Both the position numbers and the translations under genes were made by a program. The notes beneath the pieces are model-generated. The model did not search any database. It saw only the letters and a list, made by a program, of their open reading frames with translations, and was not told where the DNA came from. Below, in pieces: positions 36,316 through 45,491 of a DNA stretch of 64,000 bases (positions are counted from its first letter, which is position 1; each line of letters opens with the position of its first letter). This DNA is from Chloroflexota bacterium (GTDB lineage: Bacteria > Chloroflexota > Anaerolineae > B4-G1), in the NCBI GenBank assembly GCA_012514315.1, contig JAAZAN010000091.1, positions 1 through 64,000 on the forward strand, in the 5' to 3' direction.

Positions 36316-37977
36316 TTGACTGAACAGACATTAGCCACAGTGACTCATCGATCATCCGTACTCAGCGTTGACGGGCAGGAGTTTCGACAAATGATCCGCG
36401 CCGCGCTCACGTGGCTTCAGCACCACCAGGGCGCGATCAACAAGCTCAATGTCTATCCTGTGCCGGATGGCGACACAGGCACCAATATGGTCCTGACAAT
36501 GCAATCGGCATGGGAGGAGATCAACCACGCCGATGAAACGAGCGTGGGAAAAGTCGCGCATCGGATGGCGCATGGCGCGCTTATGGGAGCCCGCGGTAAT
36601 TCCGGCGTCATACTGTCGCAGATATGGCGTGGGTTCGCGCGCAGCCTCGATGATAAGCATATTTGTCGGGCCAAGGATCTGGCTGACGCTTTGCAGGAAG
36701 CAGCCACGACTGCGTACAAGGGCGTGGTCAAGCCAGTGGAAGGCACGATACTTACGGTGTCCCGCTCTGTGGCAGATGCTGCGGCCCAAGCCGCCGGTAT
36801 GACGGATGACATCGCTGGCATGCTTGAACAGGTGACATTCGCTGCGCACGAGGCAGTGGCGCTGACACCCTCCCTCCTACCGGTTCTGCGAGAGGCTGGC
36901 GTAGTCGACGCTGGAGGACAGGGGCTGTATATCATCCTGCAGGGCATGCTGTTCCACGCGCGTCGTGATCCGATACTGGAGCGTGCTCTGGACTCAGATA
37001 GCTCAGCAGAGTCTGTCATCGTTGCGCCTGAGCCCGCGGAAATCGGTTACGGCTACGACGTGCAGTTCCTCGTTGTGGGCGAGCATCTCGATATGGACAC
37101 GATTCGCCAGACCATCGTGGGCATGGGAGACAGTGCCCTGGTGGTGGGCGATTCATCGACGATCAAGGTGCACGTACACGTTCCTGATCCTGGCATTCCC
37201 CTGAGCTACGGCGCCGGTCTGGGTTCGCTTCGTGATGTGGTCGTCGAAGACATGCAGGCTCAGTATCAGGACTTCCTCAACCGCAACAACGGTCAGCTCG
37301 GTCAGGGAGAGGACAGCTCTCGGTCTATCGCTGTAGTGGCCGTTACGCAGGGAGAAGGTCTGGGCAAGGTGTTCGAGAGTCTGGGCGCCGATGCCATCGT
37401 GCCGGGTGGGCAGACTATGAACCCCAGTACCAAGGATCTGCTGGAGGCCATCGAGCACCTCCCGTACGACCAGATAATCCTGCTGCCCAACAACAGCAAT
37501 GTGGTCCTCGCTGCCGAACAAGCCCGATCATTGAGCGACAGAAATGTGGTGGTCATACCCACCCACTCCATCCCTCAAGGCGTTGCAGCCCTGTTGGTGC
37601 TCAACCACCAGACAAGCCTGGAATCCAATGAGGCGGCCATGCTTGCCGCAATGGACGAGGTCCAGACAGGCGAGATCACCGTCGCTACACGTTCGGCGAC
37701 TATCAATGGCATCTCGGTACTTGATGGTCAGATCATCGGCCTGCACAACGGAGAGATGGCGGTATCAGGAGCCAGTATCGACCGTGTTGCCCTGGATCTT
37801 CTCGCCAAGATGAACCCCAGTCAAGCGGAGATTATCACACTCTATTACGGAGATGCGGTGAGCGAGGGCGAGGCTACTGTGCTGGCCGAGTTCATTCAGG
37901 AGCAATGGCCTGATCTTGAGGTCGAATGTGTCGACGGCGGTCAGCCACACTACCATTACATTCTTTCAGTCGAATAG
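36316..37977 (+). CDS. fakA: Fatty acid kinase FakA-like (DAK2/YloV) protein
   Basis: 553 aa. The N-terminal DAK2/DhaL nucleotide-binding domain (about 20-210) has NVYPVPDGDTGTNM and GARGNSGVILSQI, which bind Mg-ADP. A middle domain and a C-terminal DegV-like domain (about 340-553) complete the YloV architecture. FakA phosphorylates fatty acids held by a FakB (DegV) protein, feeding phospholipid synthesis; a DegV-family gene is directly downstream. Start TTG 36316 with a GGAG site. Confidence 0.9.
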   Translation: MTEQTLATVTHRSSVLSVDGQEFRQMIRAALTWLQHHQGAINKLNVYPVPDGDTGTNMVLTMQSAWEEINHADETSVGKVAHRMAHGALMGARGNSGVILSQIWRGFARSLDDKHICRAKDLADALQEAATTAYKGVVKPVEGTILTVSRSVADAAAQAAGMTDDIAGMLEQVTFAAHEAVALTPSLLPVLREAGVVDAGGQGLYIILQGMLFHARRDPILERALDSDSSAESVIVAPEPAEIGYGYDVQFLVVGEHLDMDTIRQTIVGMGDSALVVGDSSTIKVHVHVPDPGIPLSYGAGLGSLRDVVVEDMQAQYQDFLNRNNGQLGQGEDSSRSIAVVAVTQGEGLGKVFESLGADAIVPGGQTMNPSTKDLLEAIEHLPYDQIILLPNNSNVVLAAEQARSLSDRNVVVIPTHSIPQGVAALLVLNHQTSLESNEAAMLAAMDEVQTGEITVATRSATINGISVLDGQIIGLHNGEMAVSGASIDRVALDLLAKMNPSQAEIITLYYGDAVSEGEATVLAEFIQEQWPDLEVECVDGGQPHYHYILSVE

Positions 37978-38087
37978 AGGGAAATCGAGGCTCAACTGAG
38001 GGACGCCATCTGCCCCAACCTGAAAAGTATGTCCGCTGATGCTCTGGCACAACGTCAGGGTACATAGCCATAATGAGCGGAGGTCAA

Positions 38088-38954
38088 GTGTCCAGAGTTC
38101 ACATCATTACCGACAGTGCCGCGAAGATCGATCCCAATGTAGCAAAAAGGCTGGATATCACGGTTGTCCCGCTCAAGATCCGGATTGAGGGCAAGACCTA
38201 CCAACACGGCGATGATATTGACAGTGAGAAGCTTCTCCTCAGAATGTCGCAAGAGCACATCCGCCCCAGGATCGTCGGACCAACCGCGGAAGAGCTTCGC
38301 AGGATCTATGCCCAAGTAACCCGACATACTGATCAGGTTATCTCGCTTCACTCTTCGGCCAATCTAAGCCTGGTTCATAGGGAAGCACGGAAGGCAGCTG
38401 GTGAATTCCTGGGGCGCTGTGACATCGCGGTCGTCGATTCCGAGACTCTATCCCTTGGCCTGGGCATCCTGGCCGAGGAGGCTGCCAGACTGGCCGCCGC
38501 TGACGTCTCCTTGAGCGAGATTGTGCGGCGAATCCGTGGAATGATTCGTCACATCTATATTGATCTAATCACAGAGACACTGGACTATCTGGAGCACAGC
38601 CGTCTCATCAGCCCTGCACAGGCCATCTTGGGCACGATGCTCAATATCAAGCCATTTCTTGCCCTGGAGGAAGGCCAGATCATACCTATGGAGAAGGTAC
38701 GCAGTCCGGAGCGCGCCATCGATAAGCTGGCCGAGTTTGCCGGAGAATTCACAAAGATCGATCGCATCGCGATCCTTCAGAGTACACCCTACCCAACGGA
38801 CGATACTTCAGCGCTTCGTGAACGGCTCGAGTCCGTGGCGCCCGGGCACGAGTTTCCGATCCTGCTCTATGGACCAGTGTTGGCCTGCCACATCGGGCCC
38901 AATGCACTCGGGCTGATCGTCTACGAGAAAGCCACCCGGGAGGTCTACATTTGA
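38088..38954 (+). CDS. DegV family fatty-acid-binding protein (FakB-like)
   Basis: 288 aa. DegV hallmarks: IITDSAAKIDP near the start, a Ser/Thr-rich HSSANLSLVH lipid-binding loop, VVDSETLSLGLG and RIAILQ. DegV proteins bind a fatty acid in a buried tunnel and present it to FakA, whose gene is immediately upstream. I chose GTG 38088 because GGAGG lies 4 nt before it; an ATG at 38073 lacks a site. Forty nt downstream starts recG. Confidence 0.88.
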   Translation: MSRVHIITDSAAKIDPNVAKRLDITVVPLKIRIEGKTYQHGDDIDSEKLLLRMSQEHIRPRIVGPTAEELRRIYAQVTRHTDQVISLHSSANLSLVHREARKAAGEFLGRCDIAVVDSETLSLGLGILAEEAARLAAADVSLSEIVRRIRGMIRHIYIDLITETLDYLEHSRLISPAQAILGTMLNIKPFLALEEGQIIPMEKVRSPERAIDKLAEFAGEFTKIDRIAILQSTPYPTDDTSALRERLESVAPGHEFPILLYGPVLACHIGPNALGLIVYEKATREVYI

Positions 38955-38994
38955 TGGCAGTTGAGCCATCTACTGCCGTTTGTAAGGCAACTCA

Positions 38995-41421
38995 ATGACA
39001 ACAATGCCTCAGGAGAAACTGCTCAAGATACTGAACCACGAAGCGGACGAATGTCAGGACCAGGCCATGCACGGCGGCCTCGCCCGATACGCAGAGACGT
39101 GGATTGAGGAGGCAATCGCGCATTTCGGCCCTCAAGCACAAGCCTGGGTACATGAAGTGGCCGACTCGTTGCGCCACTACTCAACGCTGAACACCACTGA
39201 AGAGCGGGAGATCATGATCATGGAGCTCCTCAGGCAGGTGAAGGCCGGCCCTCACGCGTCGTCTACTGCGCCTCAGTCCGCTGATCCGCCCACACGAACT
39301 GAGCTTACCAACACACACAGTTCGGCCAACACGTCGTCGGAGAGTCGAGCAACCTCTCCCGCCAACCACAGAGAGCTCGATTCAGACGTGACCGCACTTC
39401 AGGGCGTCGGATCGAAGTATGCCGAGCGATTGCATCAATTGGGTGTAGCGACCATCCGCGACCTGCTCTACCTGTTCCCTCGCCGATATGATGACTACTC
39501 GCAACTTCTGCCCATCAACCGCCTGGAGCTCGGGGAGGAGGTCACTATCATCGGACAGGTACGAGCCGCCAGCGAACGATCCACACGCAGCGGCCTCAAT
39601 GTCTTCAAGGCGACGCTCGACGATGGAAGTGGGCGTGTTGATGTGACCTGGTTCAACCAGAAGTACCTGAGTGGACGCATCAAGCCCGGTGATCACATCG
39701 TCGTCAGCGGCAAAGTATGTGAATACCTGGGCCGCCTGTGCTTCAACTCACCCGAGTGGGAGCACGTAGACGATGAGTTGTTGCACACCGCCCGTATCGT
39801 GCCTGTCTATCCCTTAACCGAAGGGCTCAGAGCCAGGTGGCTACGCTCGCTGATGAAGCGCACAGTCGACTACTGGGCACTGCGATTGCCTGACCATCTC
39901 CCGAGCTCGATCCGCGCTGAAGCCGATCTCGTCGATCTGGAACAGGCGATTGCCCAAATCCACTTTCCGGACACGATGGAGAGCCTCAATCGCGCCCGTC
40001 ACAGACTCGCGTTTGACGAGCTGTTCATCATGCAGATCGGACTCCTACAGCATCGAGACGAGTGGCGATCAACACCGGGCAGACCGGTGCCAATCAACGA
40101 CGTTGTGCTACAGGATTTCCTGAGCGGCCTTCCATTCCAGTTGACCCAGGCACAGCAGCGTGTCCTGAACGAGATCGTGTCAGACTTGCGTTCAGACAAA
40201 CCCATGAATCGCTTGTTGCAGGGGGACGTGGGGTCCGGCAAGACCATCGTGGCAGCAAGCGCAATACTTCTGACCGCGGGAGCCGGCTACCAGGCTTGCC
40301 TTATGGCGCCTACTGGCATCCTGGCCGAGCAACACTTCGAGACTCTCTCTCGGCTGTTTGAACAGGCGCCGATCCAGCCCACCGTCCGTCTCTTGACCTC
40401 ATCCATCACTGGTCAGGAACGGGATGAGATCTCAACGAAGCTGGAGCGCGGTGAGATTAGTGTCATCGTTGGCACACATGCGTTGATCCAAGCATCTGTC
40501 GCATTCAGGGACCTGGCTCTGGTCGTCATCGATGAGCAACATCGCTTCGGTGTCGAACAACGTACTGCACTTCGCCAAAAAGGCTACAATCCGCACACTC
40601 TGACAATGAGTGCCACTCCGATACCTCGCTCACTTGCCCTGACAATATGGGGACACCTCGACGTATCGACTATTGACGAGATGCCTGCAGGTCGGCAGCC
40701 GATACTTACGCGAGTCATTATGCCGTACGAACGCGAGCGTGCGTACGGGTTTGTTCGAAGTCAGGTCGCCAAAGGCCACCAGGCCTTCGTCATCTGTCCG
40801 CTGATCGAGGAATCCGACAAGATCGAGGCCACAGCGGCCGTTGAGGAATACGAACGTCTTCAGCGAGAGATATTTCCCAGTCTGCGCATCGGGCTGCTCC
40901 ACGGCAAACTGAGAAACGAAGACAAGGAGCGGATCATGGAGCAGTTCACGGCAGGAGAGCTTGACATACTGGTAGCCACTGCCGTGGTGGAAGTCGGCAT
41001 TGACGTTCCCAATGCCACCGTGATGATGATTGAGGGTGCTGAACGCTTCGGATTGGCGCAGTTACACCAGTTCCGTGGGCGCGTCGGGCGTGGATCAGCA
41101 CGTTCCTACTGCCTGCTGATCTCAGAGTCGTCACAGGAACAAGCGACCGAACGGCTGAAAGCCGTGGAGTCTATCGATGATGGATTCGCTCTGGCGCAGA
41201 AGGATCTGGAGCTCCGCGGTCCGGGCGAGTTCCTGGGCACTCGACAGGCCGGGCTCCCTCAGCTCCGATTGGCCCAGGTTACGAACTTGCCTCTCGTTGA
41301 GGCCGCGCGAGGGCATGCCCAGAGACTCTTTGAGGTGGACTCACGTCTCGAGCACCCAGATAACCGTCTATTGGCACGCCGGGTGATTCAGTTCTGGAGT
41401 CAGTGGGAGAAAGTCGATTGA
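38995..41421 (+). CDS. recG: ATP-dependent DNA helicase RecG
   Basis: 808 aa. The helicase core has Walker A GDVGSGKT (about 415), the DEQH box and motif VI QFRGRVGRG; before it is the wedge/OB domain (about 175-270) that binds branched DNA. RecG reverses stalled replication forks and branch-migrates Holliday junctions. It carries an N-terminal extension of about 130 residues with a helical part and a Ser/Thr-rich low-complexity linker (about 83-125) ahead of the helix-hairpin-helix-like LQGVGSKYAERL. Its stop overlaps coaD (TTGA). Confidence 0.95.
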   Translation: MTTMPQEKLLKILNHEADECQDQAMHGGLARYAETWIEEAIAHFGPQAQAWVHEVADSLRHYSTLNTTEEREIMIMELLRQVKAGPHASSTAPQSADPPTRTELTNTHSSANTSSESRATSPANHRELDSDVTALQGVGSKYAERLHQLGVATIRDLLYLFPRRYDDYSQLLPINRLELGEEVTIIGQVRAASERSTRSGLNVFKATLDDGSGRVDVTWFNQKYLSGRIKPGDHIVVSGKVCEYLGRLCFNSPEWEHVDDELLHTARIVPVYPLTEGLRARWLRSLMKRTVDYWALRLPDHLPSSIRAEADLVDLEQAIAQIHFPDTMESLNRARHRLAFDELFIMQIGLLQHRDEWRSTPGRPVPINDVVLQDFLSGLPFQLTQAQQRVLNEIVSDLRSDKPMNRLLQGDVGSGKTIVAASAILLTAGAGYQACLMAPTGILAEQHFETLSRLFEQAPIQPTVRLLTSSITGQERDEISTKLERGEISVIVGTHALIQASVAFRDLALVVIDEQHRFGVEQRTALRQKGYNPHTLTMSATPIPRSLALTIWGHLDVSTIDEMPAGRQPILTRVIMPYERERAYGFVRSQVAKGHQAFVICPLIEESDKIEATAAVEEYERLQREIFPSLRIGLLHGKLRNEDKERIMEQFTAGELDILVATAVVEVGIDVPNATVMMIEGAERFGLAQLHQFRGRVGRGSARSYCLLISESSQEQATERLKAVESIDDGFALAQKDLELRGPGEFLGTRQAGLPQLRLAQVTNLPLVEAARGHAQRLFEVDSRLEHPDNRLLARRVIQFWSQWEKVD

Positions 41422-41924
41422 CACGCATTGCAATCTACCCAGGGACATTCGACCCAATCCAGTTCGGCCATATCGACATCGCCACCCGGGCCGCCACAAT
41501 GTTCGATGAGTTAGTGTTTGCTATCTATGACCGCCCGGACAAGCGCCTGCTCTTCACCGTAGCGGAGCGAGCCCAGTTGGCCAGTGATGCACTCGGACAT
41601 ATCCCCAATATCCGCGTGGTTCCCTACTCCGGCCTCACCGTCAACTTCGCACGCCAGGTCGGTGCATCGACAATCGTCAGGGGATTGCGCGTCATTCCGG
41701 ATTTCGAGCTCGAATACCAGATGGCTTTGACCAATCGTCAACTGGCCCCGGACATTGAGTCCATCTGTTTGATGACACGTCAGGAACACACCTTCCTCAG
41801 CTCCACCATCGTGAAGCAGATAGCCTTGCTGGGTGGTAATGTGAGCGGAATGGTCCCGCCTCATGTTGAGGCAGCACTACGAGCCAAACGAGACGAACAA
41901 GAGGGATACGAGAGCTTTGTGTGA
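41418..41924 (+). CDS. coaD: Phosphopantetheine adenylyltransferase
   Basis: 168 aa. IYPGTFDPIQFGHID near the start contains the nucleotidyltransferase GH motif, followed by VRGLRVIPDFE and the C-terminal SSTIVKQ, all diagnostic of CoaD. It makes dephospho-CoA in coenzyme A synthesis. I placed the start at TTG 41418, overlapping the recG stop and preceded by GGAG; a GTG at 41403 would add five residues. The coaD-recG neighbourhood is common in Firmicutes and Chloroflexota. Confidence 0.95.
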   Translation: MTRIAIYPGTFDPIQFGHIDIATRAATMFDELVFAIYDRPDKRLLFTVAERAQLASDALGHIPNIRVVPYSGLTVNFARQVGASTIVRGLRVIPDFELEYQMALTNRQLAPDIESICLMTRQEHTFLSSTIVKQIALLGGNVSGMVPPHVEAALRAKRDEQEGYESFV

Positions 41925-41964
41925 CCCGTTATCCGAGCTATGAGCGAGCGCAGGAGGCAGAATC

Positions 41965-42459
41965 ATGGACATCTTGCATCTGGTGGATCGCCTGGAGGAA
42001 GTTGTCAAGGGAAGTAGCCGCTTGCTCTTTGGCAACATCCGGCTTGTGGATGAGCGCCAGATCTGGCCATTGCTTGACCAGATGCGCATCTCGATTCCCG
42101 ATGAGGTAAGGCGCGCCGAGCGGATCATCCGTGAGAAAGAGCGGGTCCTGGCCCAGGCCCATGAGGAGGCTGAACGTATCACCACCCTGGCACGCAGCGA
42201 AGCCGCCCAACTCACAGCCGAGCATTCCATCATTCAGGCTGCGGAGACTCGCGTGGCTGGGATCCGCGAGCGCGCAGAGCGAGAGATACAGACCGTCCGA
42301 GCGGAGGCGGACGAGTACGCATTCAACACGCTGTGTAATCTTGAGCAAGAGCTCAAGAGAGCGCTCACAGTGATCGAAAACGGTATTCAGGCCCTGGAAG
42401 TCAGGGATAGCTCGGGATCCCCCCCACCATCCCGAAAGCACCCGCCCTCTGAACCTTGA
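41965..42459 (+). CDS. Conserved coiled-coil protein found next to coaD
   Basis: 164 aa. The first ~55 residues (LVDRLEEVVKGSSRLLFGNIRLVDERQIW style) are conserved in small proteins located after coaD in Firmicutes and Chloroflexota. From about 48 to 145 the sequence is a long charged helix with heptad-like repeats, resembling the b subunit of ATP synthase, which is how such proteins are often mis-named. It has no membrane helix. The function is unknown. The Pro-rich tail overlaps the rpmF promoter, whose -35 box starts inside the last codons. Confidence 0.75.
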   Translation: MDILHLVDRLEEVVKGSSRLLFGNIRLVDERQIWPLLDQMRISIPDEVRRAERIIREKERVLAQAHEEAERITTLARSEAAQLTAEHSIIQAAETRVAGIRERAEREIQTVRAEADEYAFNTLCNLEQELKRALTVIENGIQALEVRDSSGSPPPSRKHPPSEP

Positions 42460-42484
42460 CAGGTTCAGCACTCCGCCCTATAAT
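42451..42484 (+). promoter_or_regulatory. Consensus promoter of rpmF-fabD-fabG with overlapping palindrome
   Basis: TTGACA at 42456-42461 and TATAAT at 42479-42484 with exactly 17 nt between: perfect sigma-70-type consensus. The -35 is embedded in the inverted repeat GAACCTTGACAGGTTC (42451-42466; 6-bp arms, 4-nt spacer), which could be an operator. The start codon of rpmF lies 67 nt downstream of the -10. Confidence 0.85.
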
Positions 42485-42551
42485 ACACGATCTGTGTCTG
42501 GCCACATGACCAGACCTGTATAGTCTATCGGTCAATGAGGAGTGTGAAGAA

Positions 42552-42737
42552 ATGGGTGCAGTCCCGAAGCGAAGAATCTCCAAGGCGCGTGCCGGCAGGC
42601 GGCGCAGCCACTTGGCCTTGCGCGCAGACCATTTGGTCACTTGCCCACAATGTGGTGCGCCGGTGCGTCCCCATCACGTCTGCCTATCCTGTGGCACATA
42701 TCGTGGCACAGCAGTCATCGAGATAAAAGAAGAGTAG
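42552..42737 (+). CDS. rpmF: Ribosomal protein L32
   Basis: 61 aa. It begins [20 protein letters not shown] and carries a zinc ribbon (C-P-Q-C ... C-L-S-C), followed by the usual YRG and a short acidic tail. It is a structural 50S ribosomal protein. A GAGGAG-type site lies upstream. As in many bacteria it is the first gene of a fatty-acid-synthesis operon (fabD and fabG follow). Confidence 0.96.
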   Translation: MGAVPKRRISKARAGRRRSHLALRADHLVTCPQCGAPVRPHHVCLSCGTYRGTAVIEIKEE

Positions 42738-42799
42738 ACTCGGAGCCGGGGTCGGATGTGCCCCGCTAAGTGATCGGACGCCCCTATGCAAGGTGTGAC

Positions 42800-43738
42800 T
42801 TGAGCCATCCAGATATCGCCTATCTCTTTCCAGGCCAGGGATCTCAGCACCTTGGAATGGGACAGGAGCTGGCAGAGCTATCCCCAGAGGCGCGCACCAT
42901 CTTTCAGCAGGCTGACGAGGCCCTGGGGTTTGGCCTGTCGAGTCTGTGCTGGCACGGACCAGAAGAGGACCTGAACGAGACGCTCAATACACAGCCTGCT
43001 CTCCTGACCGCAAGCATCGCTGCATTCGCGGTAATGCAGGCTCGCGGTATGGGGAAACCCGCATTTGTCGCAGGTCATAGTGTGGGGGAGTTTGGTGCGC
43101 TGGTAGCCGCTGGAGCGCTGTCGTTCGAAGACGGGTTGCGCATCGTCCGGGAGCGTGGGCGACTGATGCAGGATGCGGGAAGCCGAAACCCGGGAGCGAT
43201 GGCGGCCATACTGGGACTTGACGCTCCCGCGGTGGAGAGCATCTGCCAGGATGCACAGAGAGAAGTCGGTGGAGTCGTGGGAATTGCCAACGACAACTGT
43301 CCCGGTCAGCTTGTCATCTCGGGATCGCTGAACACCCTCGAGCGGGCGATGTCTCTGGCGGAGAAACACGGGGCCAGGCGAGTAATCCGTCTCGCAGTCA
43401 GCATAGCGGCCCATTCGCCGCTGATGTCGGAAGCCGCAGACCTGTTTTCGGAGGTTCTCAGTTCGTTCCCGCTGCAGTCTCCTGGTATCCCTCTGGTTGC
43501 CAATGCGACCGCGGAACCACTGGAATCACCTCAACAGATTCAGGAAGCACTCAGGCGTCAACTGACTTCCCCCGTACGGTGGAACGAGTCGATCAACTGG
43601 ATGATCGGGCAAGGCGTTCGGCGTTTCATCGAGGTAGGGCCCAAAGATGTGCTCACTGGGCTGATGAAGCGCATCGATTCCTCAGTGGAACGATTGACCA
43701 CAGAACAGGCATTGCAGCACAGTACGACGTCAGCCTAG
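42800..43738 (+). CDS. fabD: Malonyl-CoA:ACP transacylase
   Basis: 312 aa. FPGQGSQ near residue 10, the catalytic Ser94 in GHSVGE, the oxyanion/Arg loop after it, and VEVGPKDVLTGL near the C-terminus identify FabD, which loads malonate onto acyl carrier protein. The start is uncertain: TTG 42800 is preceded by AAGGTG and gives the family-like N-terminus; GTG 42770 is the next upstream option. No acpP or fabF gene is found in the window. Confidence 0.94.
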   Translation: MSHPDIAYLFPGQGSQHLGMGQELAELSPEARTIFQQADEALGFGLSSLCWHGPEEDLNETLNTQPALLTASIAAFAVMQARGMGKPAFVAGHSVGEFGALVAAGALSFEDGLRIVRERGRLMQDAGSRNPGAMAAILGLDAPAVESICQDAQREVGGVVGIANDNCPGQLVISGSLNTLERAMSLAEKHGARRVIRLAVSIAAHSPLMSEAADLFSEVLSSFPLQSPGIPLVANATAEPLESPQQIQEALRRQLTSPVRWNESINWMIGQGVRRFIEVGPKDVLTGLMKRIDSSVERLTTEQALQHSTTSA

Positions 43739-43820
43739 ACCGGTACAGATCTTCGGCTCGCTCAGCGTTCGCAGATTCCGTCGGTTCGCCTGGGTAGGCT
43801 TGGGTGACACGAGAAGAGTT

Positions 43821-44576
43821 ATGGATAGACCTCTTGAGAATAGGACAGCTATCGTGACAGGCGCGTCACGAGGCATCGGGAGGGCCATTGCGCTCGAACT
43901 AGCGCGGCGTGGCGCGACAGTCGTGGTGAACTATCATCACAGCGCCGAGGCTGCCCAGGCTGTAGTCGATTGCGTTCGAGAGGCTGGCGGCCAGGCACTT
44001 GCCATCCAGGCAGACGTTAGTGTGCTCGATCAGGCGATGCACTTGGTTGAACAGACCGTGGATACATATGGCCAGGTGGATATCCTGGTGAATAACGCGG
44101 GGACGACGCGTGACCGACTGCTGCTGACAATGACCGAGGCAGACTGGGACGAGGTGATTCAGACTAATCTGAAAAGTGTGTTCAACTGCTGTAAGGCTGT
44201 GGCGCGACCGATGGTGCGCAGACGTTACGGTCGCATCGTCAACGTCAGCTCAGTGTCCGGCCTGGTTGGGCAAGGCGGCCAGACCAACTATGCAGCCTCC
44301 AAGGCTGGGATTGTCGGCCTCACCAAGAGCCTCGCCAAGGAGCTTGGTCCGCGAAATATCACGGTCAATGCGGTCGCTCCAGGGTTCGTTCTCACCGACC
44401 TGACCGCGGATCTCCCCGACGACTTGAGACGGAGAGCAATCGAAGCGACACCGCTGGGACGTATGGGGAACCCAGAGGAGATCGCTTGCGCTGTAGCCTT
44501 TCTGGCCTCGGACGACGCGTCGTACATTACCGGAGAGGTGCTTACAGTGGATGGCGGTTTGGTTATGCACGGGTAG
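43821..44576 (+). CDS. fabG: 3-oxoacyl-ACP reductase
   Basis: 251 aa SDR. NADPH-binding TGASRGIG near 13-20, NNAG, the catalytic NVSSVSG Ser, Tyr157-x-x-x-Lys161 (YAASK), and the C-terminal GEVLTVDGG give the FabG pattern. It reduces beta-ketoacyl-ACP in fatty acid elongation. I chose ATG 43821 because GAGAAGAG lies upstream; an earlier TTG at 43800 would add seven residues. Its position right after fabD supports the fatty acid role over other SDRs. Confidence 0.92.
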   Translation: MDRPLENRTAIVTGASRGIGRAIALELARRGATVVVNYHHSAEAAQAVVDCVREAGGQALAIQADVSVLDQAMHLVEQTVDTYGQVDILVNNAGTTRDRLLLTMTEADWDEVIQTNLKSVFNCCKAVARPMVRRRYGRIVNVSSVSGLVGQGGQTNYAASKAGIVGLTKSLAKELGPRNITVNAVAPGFVLTDLTADLPDDLRRRAIEATPLGRMGNPEEIACAVAFLASDDASYITGEVLTVDGGLVMHG

Positions 44577-44656
44577 CATTCGCTCAACTCAGGCAGTCCG
44601 AGGCATCGCTATCCAGAGTCCGGGTACCTGAGCAACAATCGTGAAGGACGTGTTGG

Positions 44657-45007
44657 ATGGAAACTCAACCTGCTGCCGGTCAGATCACCATCGCCCCTGA
44701 GGTGCTCGAAACGATCGCTCGCCTGACAACGCTGGCTGTGCCGGGTGTCGTACGGATGGCGCCCGCGTCAGGTGTGAAGCGTCTGCTTCGGCATGACGGA
44801 GTGGAGCTCGATATCGTTGGCAATCGTGTGAGCGTCCGGTTGCACGTCGTCGCCGAACCCGACGCAGACATGTTGCTGGTCGGACGACGCATTCAGGCTG
44901 AGGTCGCCCGGGCCATCCGGGATATGGTCGGTATGGATGTGGAGTCCATCGATGTTCACATCGAGGACGTGGCCTATGTGTCAGAGGAGATGAGTGCTCC
45001 CAACTGA
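44657..45007 (+). CDS. Asp23/Gls24 family protein, copy 2
   Basis: 116 aa, Asp23 family. GQITIAPEVLETIARLTTLAVPGV at the start and VESIDVHIEDVAY at the end are the family signature; it is clearly diverged from the copy at 35950. In Firmicutes and Chloroflexota a member of this family (YqhY) commonly sits before nusB, as here, and has been linked to control of fatty acid synthesis. It overlaps no gene; nusB starts 35 nt later. Confidence 0.88.
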   Translation: METQPAAGQITIAPEVLETIARLTTLAVPGVVRMAPASGVKRLLRHDGVELDIVGNRVSVRLHVVAEPDADMLLVGRRIQAEVARAIRDMVGMDVESIDVHIEDVAYVSEEMSAPN

Positions 45008-45041
45008 AGCACCTGGCCGAAGCAACCGGAGGCCCACTGTT

Positions 45042-45491
45042 GTGAAAGCGCGCCACCAAGCACGCGTCTTGGCGCTGCAGGCTCTTTACGAAATCGATTG
45101 TGCTCATCATCTCCCTGGCATCGTCCTGGAACATCGACTCGCCGACAGCCGTCTGCCGGCAGCCTCGGAGGAGTTCTGTCGCAGTCTGGTACGGGGTGTG
45201 ATTACACACAAGGATGTACTTGACTCCTTCATCCACAATCACGCACCCGAATGGCCGCTCGAACAGATGGCCTACGTCGATCGCAACATTCTACGTATGG
45301 CGATCCTTGAGTTTGCCATAGAGAACAGCACACCGATCAAGGTCGCCATCAATGAAGCCGTTGAGCTGGCCAAATTATTTGGGTCGGACAGTGCGCCTCG
45401 GTTTGTAAATGGTGTACTGGGAGCATTAGTCAAGCACAAAGACTCGATCGCACAAGCCGCAAAGACTAACACAAGGGAAGAAGAACCGTGA
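45042..45491 (+). CDS. nusB: Transcription antitermination factor NusB
   Basis: 149 aa, all-helical. RHQARVLALQALYEID at the N-terminus, DRNILRMAILEF, and the C-terminal INEAVELAKLFG ... FVNGVLGAL segment are diagnostic. It works with NusE (S10) on rRNA antitermination. I chose GTG 45042, with GGAGG 9 nt upstream; the longer frame from 44994 would overlap the Asp23-like gene. The stop overlaps the tatA start (GTGA). Confidence 0.94.
   Translation: MKARHQARVLALQALYEIDCAHHLPGIVLEHRLADSRLPAASEEFCRSLVRGVITHKDVLDSFIHNHAPEWPLEQMAYVDRNILRMAILEFAIENSTPIKVAINEAVELAKLFGSDSAPRFVNGVLGALVKHKDSIAQAAKTNTREEEP

Noticed and set aside
41965..42459. ATP synthase b subunit
   Set aside because: Coiled-coil similarity only; there is no N-terminal membrane helix and no neighbouring atp genes.
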